From JBGPEQ01 sp050180895 (GTDB lineage Bacteria > Pseudomonadota > Alphaproteobacteria > Dongiales > Dongiaceae), in NCBI GenBank assembly GCA_050180895.1, contig JBFXDS010000003.1, positions 515,004 to 579,003 of the forward strand: 64,000 nt of DNA, written 5' to 3'. How positions within the stretch are numbered: the stretch's first letter is position 1; the number at the start of each line of letters is the position of its first letter. Shown piece by piece: positions 41,608 to 50,075 of the stretch. The notes below the pieces were generated by a model. The model was given only the letters and a program-made list of their open reading frames with translations, made no database searches and was not told the origin of the DNA. The position numbers were made by a program, and so were the translations under genes.

Positions 41608-42053
41608 CCTCTATCCTCCACCTGGTCGAGATAGGCCCCGTAGCCCTCCGCTTCCATGTCGTCGCGATGGATGAAACGCAGCGAGGCGGAGTTGATGCAG
41701 TATCGTAAGCCGCCGCGATCCTCGGGGCCATCGGGAAAGACGTGGCCGAGATGGCTGTCGCCGTGGGTCGAGCGGACCTCCGTGCGGACCATGCCGTGCG
41801 AAATGTCGCGCAGCTCGTTGACATTGGCGGGCTCGATCGGCTTCGTGAAGCTCGGCCAACCGCAGCCTGAGTCATATTTGTCGGAAGACGCAAACAGCGG
41901 CTCGCCCGAGACGATATCGACGTAGATGCCGGGCTCCTTGTTGTCGAGATATTCACCGGTGCCCGGGCGCTCCGTGCCGCTTTGCTGCGTTACGCGATAC
42001 TGTTCCGGCGTCAGTTTCGCGATGGCGTCGGCATTCTTGCGGTAGCTGCTCAT
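41604..42053 (-). CDS. msrB: peptide-methionine (R)-S-oxide reductase
   Basis: A 149-residue enzyme that reduces R-methionine sulfoxide. Catalytic Cys119 is in RYCINSASLRF; Cys64 in DSGCGWPSF is the probable recycling partner. These are the only two cysteines, so the two CxxC zinc pairs of many MsrBs are absent. ATG 42053 has AAAGGAGAAGG upstream and is preferred over a longer frame with no ribosome site. First gene of msrB-msrA. Confidence 0.95.
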   Translation of the reverse strand: MSSYRKNADAIAKLTPEQYRVTQQSGTERPGTGEYLDNKEPGIYVDIVSGEPLFASSDKYDSGCGWPSFTKPIEPANVNELRDISHGMVRTEVRSTHGDSHLGHVFPDGPEDRGGLRYCINSASLRFIHRDDMEAEGYGAYLDQVEDRG

Positions 42054-42512
42054 TGTCCTTCTCCTTTGGCGACGGTCGTCGGACTGGCGCCACGCCATGC
42101 CGCGAGTCCAAGCCCAGCCGATCGCAGAGTCAAGCGACCGATACAGCGCGCGGTGTGGTTTCATCGGCGCATGGGAACGGTGCGCTTTCGTGAGGAAGGC
42201 TCCGAAGTGGAACGGTGCCCGGGATTACGGTGACAGTGCAGTTAGTCTCATGTCCCGTCTGGTTCTAGTCCTTCCCGATCTCTCATGTGATTCCGCCTTC
42301 AGGTCGCGGCCTTGCGACTGGCTTCCAAAACCACTTTCGCGATCTTTGCATCGGGCGCTATGTAATTCCGCCCCCTAGCCTGAGCCTACATCCTGATTCC
42401 TTCATCCAACCAACGATGTGTGTAATAGAATCAGAGTGAGTTTCCCGCGGTGGAGCAAGCAAGATCTCAGAAAGTCCCCACTTGGATCATTTCGGGCAGC
42501 GTCTGCGGTCGC
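42054..42512. other. 459-base gap of lower GC
   Basis: No coding sequence or RNA is recognised. Composition is more even than the neighbours, as in the zinc-ribbon gene that follows, which suggests transferred DNA. Confidence 0.5.
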
Positions 42513-42776
42513 TCAACAGATGCAGAGTGATCGGACAGCAGTTCCGCATGTCGGGCAGACGCCGATCGCAAGATCGCAGTGCATATGCCAGTGTGGAAAC
42601 GCCAGCACGAACCGATCGTGACAGGTTCGACACTCGACCTTTCCGGCGCCGGCGCGTTGTCCGCATTGCGGGCAAGCATCCGTGCGGTCCGCACTGAGAC
42701 TCGATCGCGCCTCCTGGTCCGTTATCTCAATTGCGAAGGCGTGTGCGCAATCGCGGCAACCATAAGCTATCTGCAT
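42513..42776 (-). CDS. small cysteine-rich zinc-ribbon protein
   Basis: An 87-residue protein with four CxxC knuckles: CRDC (7-10), CPQC (35-38), CRTC (49-52) and CPTC (74-77), plus Cys67 and a C-terminal CIC. The spacing suits two zinc ribbons. ATG 42776 has AAGGA upstream; a longer frame to 42923 exists but adds only non-conserved sequence. The surrounding DNA is less GC-rich than the rest. No family is recognised; nucleic-acid or protein binding is typical for such modules. Confidence 0.55.
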   Translation of the reverse strand: MQIAYGCRDCAHAFAIEITDQEARSSLSADRTDACPQCGQRAGAGKVECRTCHDRFVLAFPHWHMHCDLAIGVCPTCGTAVRSLCIC

Positions 42777-42981
42777 CCCTGCGTCCTTTTGGCTCCGAGT
42801 TTCAGCGGCCGTTATCTCATCAACGGAAGCATGAGGCTGATACTCCGCAGCGGCATCGGCCCCAATCTCACCGCTCTCTCGATAGCAGCGGCAACAATTG
42901 CCGAAGAAAGAACATATTGACAACTTCGGATCTCAACCGTAAATTAGAACATTTAATGAACACACACTCTGGAGACAATCA

Positions 42982-43698
42982 ATGATTGCTGGCTCCGCCT
43001 CCACCGCTGGGCATGGGCTCCATCCTTCGGTTCCGCCGGCCGGTCCCGCCCTGCCGCCGCACCGCCGCGGTCGGCTCCGGAACGGCGCCGCGCCCGGCGA
43101 TTTCCTGGCCGCCCCGCGCTGCGGCGCCCGCACCCGCGCCGGCTGCCGCTGCCGCCAGCCGGCCATGCGCAACGGCCGCTGCCGGCTGCATGGCGGCCTC
43201 AGCACCGGCCCGCGCACGGCCGCCGGCCGCGCCCGCTGCGCCGCCGCCCGCCGCACCCACGGCTTCTACAGCGCCGAGACCACCGCGCTCCGCCGCGCCG
43301 GCGCCGCCCATTGCCGCCGCATGTCCGCGCTGCTCGCCCTGGCGCGGACGCCCCGCACCGCTGGGCATGGGGTCCTTCCGCCGAATCCGTCGAACCGCGC
43401 GGGCGGCCATGCCCCGAGCCCAACGACGGCCGCCCCCTCGACCGCCTCCGCGCCTCCGCGTCTCCGCGCGGAATCGTCCGGCGCCCGCGGCGCCTCCGCC
43501 GCTGGGCATGGAGTCCTTCCGTCGAATTCCGTCACGACCCCGCCGGCCGCTCGCCCCATCCACCGGCCCACCCCGCGTCCGGGCCTGGTCCAGCGCACCC
43601 TCCTGGGCGGCACCGCCCTCGGCCTCGGCCTCCCGGTCCGCCCGCCCGTCGCCGCTGGACATGGGGTGCTTCCGTCGCTTTCCGGCCGCGCCGGTTGA
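42982..43698 (+). CDS. HGGxSTG domain-containing protein 1, with embedded repeats
   Basis: A 238-residue, Arg/Ala/Pro-rich protein. The core (about residues 30-110) reads PRCGARTRAGCRCRQPAMRN, GRCRLHGGLSTGPRTAAG and RTHGFYSAET; Cys47, Cys55, Cys67 and His70 could bind one zinc. This is the HGGxSTG domain, of unknown function, found mainly in alphaproteobacteria and phage-related settings. AGHG blocks at residues 9, 127, 174 and 225 are translated copies of a DNA repeat. After residue 120 the protein seems built from repeats. GGAGA precedes the ATG. A paralogue is at 56891. Confidence 0.65.
   Translation: MIAGSASTAGHGLHPSVPPAGPALPPHRRGRLRNGAAPGDFLAAPRCGARTRAGCRCRQPAMRNGRCRLHGGLSTGPRTAAGRARCAAARRTHGFYSAETTALRRAGAAHCRRMSALLALARTPRTAGHGVLPPNPSNRAGGHAPSPTTAAPSTASAPPRLRAESSGARGASAAGHGVLPSNSVTTPPAARPIHRPTPRPGLVQRTLLGGTALGLGLPVRPPVAAGHGVLPSLSGRAG
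43004..43029 (+). repeat. GCTGGGCATGG repeat, copy A
   Basis: CCGCTGGGCATGGGCTCCAT followed by CCTTCG, at the start of HGGxSTG gene 1; translated AGHGLHPS. Confidence 0.85.
43358..43386 (+). repeat. GCTGGGCATGG repeat, copy B
   Basis: CCGCTGGGCATGGGGTCCTT then CCGCCGAA; translated AGHGVLPP, same frame as copy A. Confidence 0.85.
43499..43530 (+). repeat. GCTGGGCATGG repeat, copy C
   Basis: CCGCTGGGCATGGAGTCCTT then CCGTCGAATTCC; translated AGHGVLPS, same frame. Confidence 0.85.
43652..43682 (+). repeat. GCTGGGCATGG repeat, copy D
   Basis: CCGCTGGACATGGGGTGCTT then CCGTCGCTTTC; one core change, translated AGHGVLPS, same frame. Confidence 0.8.
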
Positions 43699-43731
43699 CG
43701 CCCCCGCCGCCCGCGGTCCACAAACCCCGCC

Positions 43732-45348
43732 ATGGACGACAAGCGCATCTACCTCTTCGATAGCACGCTACGCGACGGCGCCCAGACCCAGGGGGTCGAT
43801 TTCAGCGTGCCCGACAAGCAGGCGATCGCCCTGGCGCTCGACCAACTCGGCATCGACTATGTCGAGGGCGGCTGGCCCGGCGCCAACCCCACCGACGATG
43901 CCTTCTTCCAGGATCCGCCGAGCTTCGGGCGCGCCCGCTTCGTCGCCTTCGGCATGACCCGCCGCCCCGGCCGCAGCGCCGCCAACGATCCGGGCCTGGC
44001 CGCCCTGCTCAACGCCAAGGCCGCCGCCGTCTGCATGGTCGGCAAGAGCTGGGACTTCCACGTCGATGTCGCGCTCGGCATCAGCCGCGCCGAGAACCTC
44101 GCCATGATCGGCGACAGCGTCGCGTTGGCGAAGGCGAAGGACCGCGAGGTCATGTTCGACGCCGAGCATTTCTTCGACGGCTACAAGGCGAATCCCGCCT
44201 ATGCCCTGGCGTGCATCCGGACGGCGCATGAGGCAGGCGCGCGCTGGGTCGTGCTGTGCGACACCAACGGCGGCGCCCTGCCCGACGAGGTCGAGCGCGT
44301 CGTGGCGACGGTCTGCGAGAAGATCCCGGGCAGCCATGTCGGCATCCACTGCCACAACGACACCGAGAATGCCGTCGCCAACAGCCTCGCCGCGCTGCGC
44401 GCCGGCGCGCGCCAGCTCCAGGGCACCCTCAACGGGCTGGGCGAGCGTTGCGGCAACGCCAACCTGGTCTCGCTGATCCCGACCCTGATGCTGAAGACCG
44501 ATTTCAAGACCGGCATCGACGCGGCGGGCCTGCGCCAGCTCACCCACGTCTCGCGCCTGCTGGACGAGCGTCTCAACCGCGCGCCCCTGCGCAACGCGGC
44601 CTATGTCGGCGAGTCCGCCTTCGCCCACAAGGGCGGCCTGCATGTCTCCGCCGTGGAGAAGGATCCCCGCACCTACGAGCACATCGACCCGGCGCTGGTG
44701 GGCAATCGCCGCCATATCGTCGTCTCCGACCAGTCCGGGCGGGCCAACATCCTCGCCCGCTTCCGCGACATCGGCCTCGACGTCGAGATCGACGACCCCA
44801 AGGTCGCGACCCTGGTCGAGACCGTCAAGTCGCGCGAGTATGACGGCTATGCCTATGACGGCGCCGAGGCCAGCTTCGAGCTGCTGGCGCGGCGCGCCCT
44901 CGGCGGTGTGCCCGACTATTTCCGCATCATCCGCTTCCGCGTCATGGACGACCGCCGCTGGAATGCGCGCGGCGAGCTGGTGACGGAGTCCGAGGCCACC
45001 ATCACGCTCGAGGTCGGGGGCGAGAAGCAGATGACGGTCGCCACCGGCAACGGCCCCGTGAACGCGCTCGACTCGGCCCTGCGCAAGGGGCTCCTCGCGA
45101 CCTATCCGCAGCTGTCGGACATGCGGCTCGTCGACTTCAAGGTCCGCATCCTGACCCCCAATGCCGGCACCGGCGCGGTGACGCGCGTCATGATCGAGAG
45201 CGCCGACGGCCACGGCGCCCGCTGGAGCACGGTGGGCGTGTCGCCCAACATCATCGACGCCTCGTTCAATGCGCTGAACGACAGCATCAGCTGGAAGCTG
45301 TTCCGCGACGGCGCGGCGGCCGGCGGCACCGGCACGGCGAGGCGCTGA
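43732..45348 (+). CDS. cimA: (R)-citramalate synthase
   Basis: A 538-residue LeuA-like acyltransferase that condenses pyruvate with acetyl-CoA to citramalate for threonine-independent isoleucine synthesis. Catalytic parts: LFDSTLRDGAQTQGVDFS, the metal-binding HCHNDTENAVANS, and GNANLVSLIPTL. A C-terminal LeuA-dimer-type regulatory domain begins near residue 400 (DYFRIIRFRVMDDR) and may bind isoleucine. The length and the TQGV variant fit CimA rather than 2-isopropylmalate synthase. Confidence 0.92.
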   Translation: MDDKRIYLFDSTLRDGAQTQGVDFSVPDKQAIALALDQLGIDYVEGGWPGANPTDDAFFQDPPSFGRARFVAFGMTRRPGRSAANDPGLAALLNAKAAAVCMVGKSWDFHVDVALGISRAENLAMIGDSVALAKAKDREVMFDAEHFFDGYKANPAYALACIRTAHEAGARWVVLCDTNGGALPDEVERVVATVCEKIPGSHVGIHCHNDTENAVANSLAALRAGARQLQGTLNGLGERCGNANLVSLIPTLMLKTDFKTGIDAAGLRQLTHVSRLLDERLNRAPLRNAAYVGESAFAHKGGLHVSAVEKDPRTYEHIDPALVGNRRHIVVSDQSGRANILARFRDIGLDVEIDDPKVATLVETVKSREYDGYAYDGAEASFELLARRALGGVPDYFRIIRFRVMDDRRWNARGELVTESEATITLEVGGEKQMTVATGNGPVNALDSALRKGLLATYPQLSDMRLVDFKVRILTPNAGTGAVTRVMIESADGHGARWSTVGVSPNIIDASFNALNDSISWKLFRDGAAAGGTGTARR

Positions 45349-45386
45349 ACCCGCCGGGGATGTGCCCGTCGCGGTCGCGTGATCAC

Positions 45387-46169
45387 ATGGCCGGCACCGA
45401 TCGCAGCAAGGAGGAGTCAGAACGCCGCTCCGGCCCGGCCATCATTCTCGTCGAGCCGCAGCTCGGCGAGAACATCGGCACGGCCGCGCGGGCGATGCTG
45501 AATTGCGGCCTGCACGAGCTGCGCCTCGTGCGGCCCCGCGACGGCTGGCCGAACCCGAAGGCGGTCGCCGCCGCGTCCGGCGCCGACGAGGTGATCCGGA
45601 ACGCGCGCCTGTTCGACAGCACGCCGGCCGCGATCGCCGATCTCAACCGCGTGTACGGCACCACGGCGCGCCATCGCGGCATGATCAAGCCGGTGGTCAC
45701 CCCGCGCCAGGCGGCGATCGAGATCCGCGCCGCCGGCGCGCGCGGTGAGCGCGTGGGCGTGCTGTTCGGCCCGGAGCGCACCGGCCTCCTCAACGACGAC
45801 ATTCCGCTCGCCGACACCGTCCTGCAGGTGCCGCTGAACCCGGCCTATTCGTCGCTCAACCTGGCCCAGGCGGTGCTGATCGTCGGCTACGAATGGTTTC
45901 AGGCCGCGACGGACGCGCCGCCGCGCCAGCTCGTCACCAACGAAACGCGCCCGGCGACGAAGGCGGAGCTGCTGAACTTCTTCGCCCACCTCGAGAAGGA
46001 GCTCGACGATTGCGGCTTCCTGCGCCATGCCGACAAGCGGCCGGTCATGGTGCGCAACATCCGCAACATCTTCCAGCGCGCCGACCTGACCGAGCAGGAG
46101 ATCCGCACGCTGCACGGCATCGTCAAGGAGCTGGCCCATGTCCGCGTGCGCAACAGGCGGCGGACATAG
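45387..46169 (+). CDS. trmJ: TrmJ-type tRNA 2'-O-ribose methyltransferase
   Basis: A 260-residue SPOUT-class methyltransferase that modifies position 32 of tRNAs in E. coli. Motif 1 is ILVEPQLGENIGTAARAM, motif 2 is GVLFGPERTGLLNDDI, and motif 3 is VPLNPAYSSLNLAQAV, in the trefoil-knot order. The C-terminal extension (FFAHLEKELDDCGFL, VRNIRNIFQRADLT) is typical of TrmJ. The start is uncertain: ATG 45387 begins close to the domain, and ATG 45360 is nine codons earlier. Confidence 0.9.
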   Translation: MAGTDRSKEESERRSGPAIILVEPQLGENIGTAARAMLNCGLHELRLVRPRDGWPNPKAVAAASGADEVIRNARLFDSTPAAIADLNRVYGTTARHRGMIKPVVTPRQAAIEIRAAGARGERVGVLFGPERTGLLNDDIPLADTVLQVPLNPAYSSLNLAQAVLIVGYEWFQAATDAPPRQLVTNETRPATKAELLNFFAHLEKELDDCGFLRHADKRPVMVRNIRNIFQRADLTEQEIRTLHGIVKELAHVRVRNRRRT

Positions 46170-46176
46170 ATATAGA

Positions 46177-46815
46177 TCACGCGTCGCGCGGCGTGCCGTT
46201 GCCTCTGCGTGCGCGCCGCAGGAAGAACAGCTGCACCAGACGGCCGTTGGCCAGCGAGTCGCCGAATCCGTCGCCGGCGCTGTGCCACAGCAGGGGGCGA
46301 AACAGGACGAGCCGGTTGAACCGCATCGGCACCGTCAGCGACCGCTCCCATTGCGCGGCGTCGTTCGAATCCGCGCCGAGGATCCGGTCGAGCGCCTCCT
46401 TCGGCGTCGCGGCATCGCAGCGTGCGAGGTCGGCCGCCGACACCGGGGCGCTGTCGGTGCCCGAGCGGCGGTGGCGGAAGAAAAGCGTGCCGTCGCGACA
46501 GTCCTCCGGCCGGCTCAGATAGAGGACTCCCGACCAGTCGACCCCGACATCGACATGCACGCAATAGCGACCGGTATCGCCGGCCAGCGTTAGCCGCAGG
46601 GCGCCGTGAGCGCGGTCGGCCGCGCCCGCGAGGGGCTCTCCGGCGACCCACGACAGCATGCGGTCGGTATCGGCGAGCAGCAGCTTGTCGGCGGAGTTGC
46701 GGCCGGCATAGTTGGCTTCGGCCTGCGGTGCCGGATATTGCAGACGAAGCGCGGCTTGGCGAATCCCCTCAGGGTCATCATAGACATCGTCGACGACGAT
46801 CAGCGATTTGAACAT
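46177..46815 (-). CDS. DUF6445-family protein (2OG-Fe oxygenase-like)
   Basis: A 212-residue protein starting MFKSLIVVDDVYDDPEGIRQ. Its central block YCVHVDVGVDWSGVLYLSR and CRDGTLFFRH, with a later FRPLLWHSAGDGFG, places a His-x-Asp and a distal His as in 2-oxoglutarate/Fe(II) double-stranded beta-helix enzymes. These features match the DUF6445 family, which has no assigned substrate. It is convergent with trmJ, 7 bases apart. Enzyme activity is inferred, not shown. Confidence 0.7.
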   Translation of the reverse strand: MFKSLIVVDDVYDDPEGIRQAALRLQYPAPQAEANYAGRNSADKLLLADTDRMLSWVAGEPLAGAADRAHGALRLTLAGDTGRYCVHVDVGVDWSGVLYLSRPEDCRDGTLFFRHRRSGTDSAPVSAADLARCDAATPKEALDRILGADSNDAAQWERSLTVPMRFNRLVLFRPLLWHSAGDGFGDSLANGRLVQLFFLRRARRGNGTPRDA

Positions 46816-46925
46816 TGCCCGGCCAGCGCGCGCGGAAGGAATGATTTCAGTCTAGCGCTATATGCTGCCGTCCGTCATGCCCGGCGAATCCTTATCCTCG
46901 ATCGTTGCCGTCATCTCCCCGATGC

Positions 46926-47582
46926 TCAGCCGACGTCCTTGTCGCCCTGCCGAGGCGCCGGCGACAGCTTGAAGCGGCACATGCGCCCGCCGCGGACCAT
47001 GCACTCCTGATGATCCACGTCGGCGCCGGCAAAGCTCCCGATGAGTCCGAGGTCGAAGCGGCACACGTCCGGAAACTTGGCGGCGAGGTGGTGGAACACG
47101 CAGTTGCTGGCCTCGATCGTGTCGGCCGCCTCCGGCGATGCCACGCGCGCCGCGTAACCGAGCTCCTGCATGATCCTGGCCATGGCGGCGACCCGGGAGG
47201 TGGGGTCGGCCGACTGATCGCCGGCGGCCCTGAGTTTCCGGCCGACATCGCGCCCCATCCGCTCGAGCCTAGCACCGACGGCGTCGCGGCCGACCTCGGC
47301 CGCCATCGCCTCCATGAGAAGCTCGGAGAACCAGGAATATCGTCGCGGAAACAGCTCCGCCCCCCGGTCGCTCAGGAGGTAGAGCTGCTCGGGCCGGCCG
47401 CCGGACGGCTGAGTGTTGCCGCGTTTGACGAGGTCGTCACGCTCGAGGGCCGCGAGATGCTGCCGGACGGCGTTCCGCGTGATCCGCAGCTTCTCCGACA
47501 GGTCGTCGACGGTAAGGCCAGCCTTATGGCGCAGCAGCAAGGACAGCAGTTGCTGCTGGCGCTCTCCCAATGTGTCCAACAC
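46926..47582 (-). CDS. SufR-like HTH transcriptional regulator
   Basis: A 218-residue regulator. The N-terminal winged helix is LTVDDLSEKLRITRNAVRQH and GGRPEQLYLLSDRG; the C-terminal part carries CVFHHLAAKFPDVC (C-x12-C), then CMVRGGRMC. The pattern resembles SufR, whose cysteines hold an Fe-S cluster; the middle SufR cysteine (LGCDV) is Ala here (AGADV). GTG 47582 is chosen with GGAGGAG about 10 bases upstream. It faces the exported protein at 47720 across a TAAAA palindrome, its likely operator. Confidence 0.75.
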   Translation of the reverse strand: MLDTLGERQQQLLSLLLRHKAGLTVDDLSEKLRITRNAVRQHLAALERDDLVKRGNTQPSGGRPEQLYLLSDRGAELFPRRYSWFSELLMEAMAAEVGRDAVGARLERMGRDVGRKLRAAGDQSADPTSRVAAMARIMQELGYAARVASPEAADTIEASNCVFHHLAAKFPDVCRFDLGLIGSFAGADVDHQECMVRGGRMCRFKLSPAPRQGDKDVG

Positions 47583-47648
47583 GTCGGTCCGCTCCTCCAG
47601 GCGGCATCTTAAAGCGACTGGCCGCCCGGGTGCCACCAGCAATACATA

Positions 47649-47662
47649 TAAAACATATTTTA
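47649..47662. promoter_or_regulatory. TAAAA/TTTTA palindrome between regulator and exported gene
   Basis: TAAAA and TTTTA flank CATA. It lies in the AT-rich 137-base divergent region and is a candidate operator for the SufR-like regulator. A promoter-like TTGATT follows at 47664-47669. Confidence 0.4.
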
Positions 47663-47719
47663 CTTGATTAATTGTCTTATATGGACCATCCTGGCATGAA
47701 ATCAACCAAGGAGGTTCGT

Positions 47720-48370
47720 ATGATGCTCACGCGCCGCAGTGTCTTGGCCGCTACGTCGGCCGTCGTCCTTGCCAGCACGAACGCTGCTCTCGCGGGGGAG
47801 AGGCTGCAGCTTGCCGCGGTACCCACGGTGCCTGCCAAGGTCGCGGAGACAAAGGCGGCACTTCGCGATTTGTGGCTCGGCCATATCTTCTGGGTGCGCG
47901 GCGTCGTCCTGGCGAGCTTCGCCAAGAACGGCCCGGCAGCCGCGGCGGCGGAGCAGGCGACCGTCGCCAACGCCAAGGAGATCGCCGGCGCCATCATTCC
48001 CTTCTATGGCCAGGAGGCGTCGGATAAGTTGTTCTCGCTGCTTGCCGGCCACTATGGCGCCATCAAGGAGTACCTGGACGCGGCCATGAAGGAGGATTCC
48101 GCGGCCGGCGCGACGGCGACCGAGCATCTCACCGCCAACGCGGAGGAGATCGCCGTATTTCTGTCGGGCGCCAATCCCAATCTACCCAAGGATACGCTGC
48201 AGGAACTCCTGCTGGCGCACGGAGGGCACCACCTGCAGCAGATTCAGGAGGTGCAGGCCGGACAATTCGAGAAGGAGGCCGTCACCTGGTCGGCGATGAA
48301 AGGACACATCTACGTCATTGCCGACGCCTTGACCGATGCGCTGGCAAAGCAGTTCCCCGAAAAGTTCTAG
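47720..48370 (+). CDS. exported helical protein of unknown function
   Basis: A 216-residue protein with a signal peptide (MMLTRRSVLAATSAVVLAS...ALA); the RR start might be Tat-type. The mature part is almost all helix: LRDLWLGHIFWVRGVVLASF, FYGQEASDKLFSLLAGHYG, AEEIAVFLSGANPNLPKDTL and LLAHGGHHLQQIQ. It looks like a four-helix bundle with several His that could bind metal or haem. AAGGAGG lies 5 bases upstream of the first ATG. Its promoter faces the SufR-like regulator, so redox or iron control is likely. Confidence 0.72.
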   Translation: MMLTRRSVLAATSAVVLASTNAALAGERLQLAAVPTVPAKVAETKAALRDLWLGHIFWVRGVVLASFAKNGPAAAAAEQATVANAKEIAGAIIPFYGQEASDKLFSLLAGHYGAIKEYLDAAMKEDSAAGATATEHLTANAEEIAVFLSGANPNLPKDTLQELLLAHGGHHLQQIQEVQAGQFEKEAVTWSAMKGHIYVIADALTDALAKQFPEKF

Positions 48371-48472
48371 CGCCCGCTGCCTCGACGCCCGGCGCTCGCG
48401 GCATCAAGACGGGTGCCGCGACCGCCGGGTGCAAGCTGCGACATGCTCTCGGAACGCCGTCAGCCACAGGGG

Positions 48473-49096
48473 CTACGACGGCGGGAACATCTTCCTTGCC
48501 GCTTCCTCGATCTCCGCCGGCGAGACGTCGCGGACGTGATGCGCGATGGTCCATTCATGTCCGAAGGGGTCGCGCAGTTTTCCAAAGCGGTCGCCCCAGA
48601 ACATGTCGGCGGGCGGCATGACCGATGTCGCGCCGGCCTCGACTGCCCGCGCGAAGGCTTTGTCGGCGTTCGGCACCTGCAGGTGGATCGTCACGGTGGT
48701 GGAGCCGACGATATCCGGCGCGCGATTGCTGTCCTGTTCAGGGAACTCGTCGGACAGCATGATCTCCGACCCGCCGATTCTGAGCGTGGCGTGCATAACG
48801 CGCTGACTATCCGGCATAGGCATGCGAACCATCTCCATCGCACCAAAGGCCCTCTTGTAGAAGTCGATGGCGCGCGCCCCGCTGCTGACGATCAGATACG
48901 CGGTGACCGTCTGGCGTCCCGTCGATGGCGGCGCTTTCCGGGCTGCGGGTCGCTTTGCGGGAGTCCGCTTCGCGGTCTTGGGCCGTGCCGCTTTCTTGAC
49001 CGCCTTCTTCGCCGCTCTCGCCGTCGGACGGCTCTTCCTCGCCGCCGTCCGTCCAGCACTCTTCCTGGCCGTCTTGGCCCGGGATTTCTTGGCCAT
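48473..49096 (-). CDS. VOC-family protein with histone-H1-like N-terminal tail
   Basis: A 207-residue fusion. Residues 1-60 are Lys/Ala/Pro/Arg-rich with AAKKAVKKAARPKTAKRTP, like histone-H1 and bacterial H1-like tails, and should bind nucleic acid. Residues 62-205 form a glyoxalase/PhnB-type VOC domain: TVTAYLIVSSGARAIDFYKR, FGAMEMVRMPMPD, IHLQVPNADKAFARAVEAGA, and WGDRFGKLRDPFGHEWTIAH. A GGGGAA precedes the ATG. The VOC domain's substrate is unknown, and whether the tail has a role in DNA binding is inference. Confidence 0.82.
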   Translation of the reverse strand: MAKKSRAKTARKSAGRTAARKSRPTARAAKKAVKKAARPKTAKRTPAKRPAARKAPPSTGRQTVTAYLIVSSGARAIDFYKRAFGAMEMVRMPMPDSQRVMHATLRIGGSEIMLSDEFPEQDSNRAPDIVGSTTVTIHLQVPNADKAFARAVEAGATSVMPPADMFWGDRFGKLRDPFGHEWTIAHHVRDVSPAEIEEAARKMFPPS

Positions 49097-49309
49097 GGCG
49101 CATTCCCCTGTGGATGGTTGAGAGTCACGGCGATTCCAATCCTGAACCATGACAAGCGCAAGCCCTAACCATTGACGCTACGGGCCGGCGCGTGTAGAAG
49201 CCGCAGCCTCATTCCCGAGAAAGCGGGTGGTCGTTCCGGCGACGGCCCCGTCCGGCCGCAGGGTTTGGAACTATCGGGACAACATATTGAGATAATTAAA
49301 GGATCTGAC

Positions 49310-49924
49310 ATGTCGAAACGACAGCAGTCGAAGCACAAGATCGATCGCCGCCTCAACGTCAACCTCTGGGGGCGCGCCAAGAGCCCGATCACCAAGCGCG
49401 AATACGGTCCCGGCCAGCATGGCCAGCGCCGCAAGAAGCCCTCGGAATACGGCCTCCAATTGCTCGCCAAGCAGAAGCTCAAGGGTTACTACGGCAACAT
49501 CGGCGAGCGCCAGTTCCGCCGCATCTTTGCCGAGGCCGCGCGCCGCAAGGGCGACACCGGCGAGCACCTGATCGCGCTTCTGGAGCGCCGCCTGGACGCC
49601 ATCGTCTATCGTGCGAAGTTCGCGCCGACCATCTTCGCCGCGCGCCAGCTGGTGAACCACGGCCACGTCAAGGTCAACGGGCGCCGCGTCACCATCTCGT
49701 CCTATCGGGTGAAGGACAACGACGTGATCGAGCTCAAGGAGAAGTCGCGCGAGATGGCGCTCGTGCTCGAGGCGACGGCCTCAGGCGAGCGCGATGTGCC
49801 GGACTATCTCAACGTCGATCACAAGGCCATGCGGACGACGTTCCTGCGCGCGCCGCAGCTGGCCGACGTGCCCTATCCGGTGCAGATGGAGCCGCAGCGC
49901 GTGGTCGAGTACTATTCGAGCTGA
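49310..49924 (+). CDS. rpsD: 30S ribosomal protein S4
   Basis: A 204-residue primary 16S rRNA-binding protein. The start MSKRQQSKHKIDRRLNVNLW is typical of alphaproteobacterial S4, and the S4 RNA-binding domain is RRLDAIVYRAKFAPTIFAAR with NHGHVKVNGRRVTISSYRV. The ATG at 49310 matches family length; the open frame upstream is not homologous. It stands alone, away from the main ribosomal operons, as in other alphaproteobacteria. A terminator hairpin follows. Confidence 0.97.
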   Translation: MSKRQQSKHKIDRRLNVNLWGRAKSPITKREYGPGQHGQRRKKPSEYGLQLLAKQKLKGYYGNIGERQFRRIFAEAARRKGDTGEHLIALLERRLDAIVYRAKFAPTIFAARQLVNHGHVKVNGRRVTISSYRVKDNDVIELKEKSREMALVLEATASGERDVPDYLNVDHKAMRTTFLRAPQLADVPYPVQMEPQRVVEYYSS

Positions 49925-49948
49925 GCGGGTCCATCGCGGTTCGCATCG

Positions 49949-49975
49949 AGGGCCGGTCCTCCGAGGATCGGCCCT
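49949..49975 (+). terminator. terminator hairpin after rpsD
   Basis: AGGGCCGGTCCTC pairs with GAGGATCGGCCCT (12-bp stem, one G-T pair, tight loop), 24 bases after the rpsD stop. Only TTGTCGCTT follows. Confidence 0.6.
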
Positions 49976-50075
49976 TGTCGCTTCCGGCTGCCCTCACGGT
50001 TACTCGACTGTGCCTACTTTACAAACCGGCCATGCGCCGCACATAGGGGCGGAGCAGCAAGAGCCGGTGCGCGGC

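Noticed and set aside
43004..43682. A CRISPR-like array from the GCTGGGCATGG repeats
   Set aside because: Intervals vary from about 140 to 350 bases, the intervening DNA is coding or other repeats, and no cas genes are present.
47583..47705. A longer start for the SufR-like regulator
   Set aside because: It would include the AT-rich divergent promoter region, and the GTG at 47582 has a good ribosome site.
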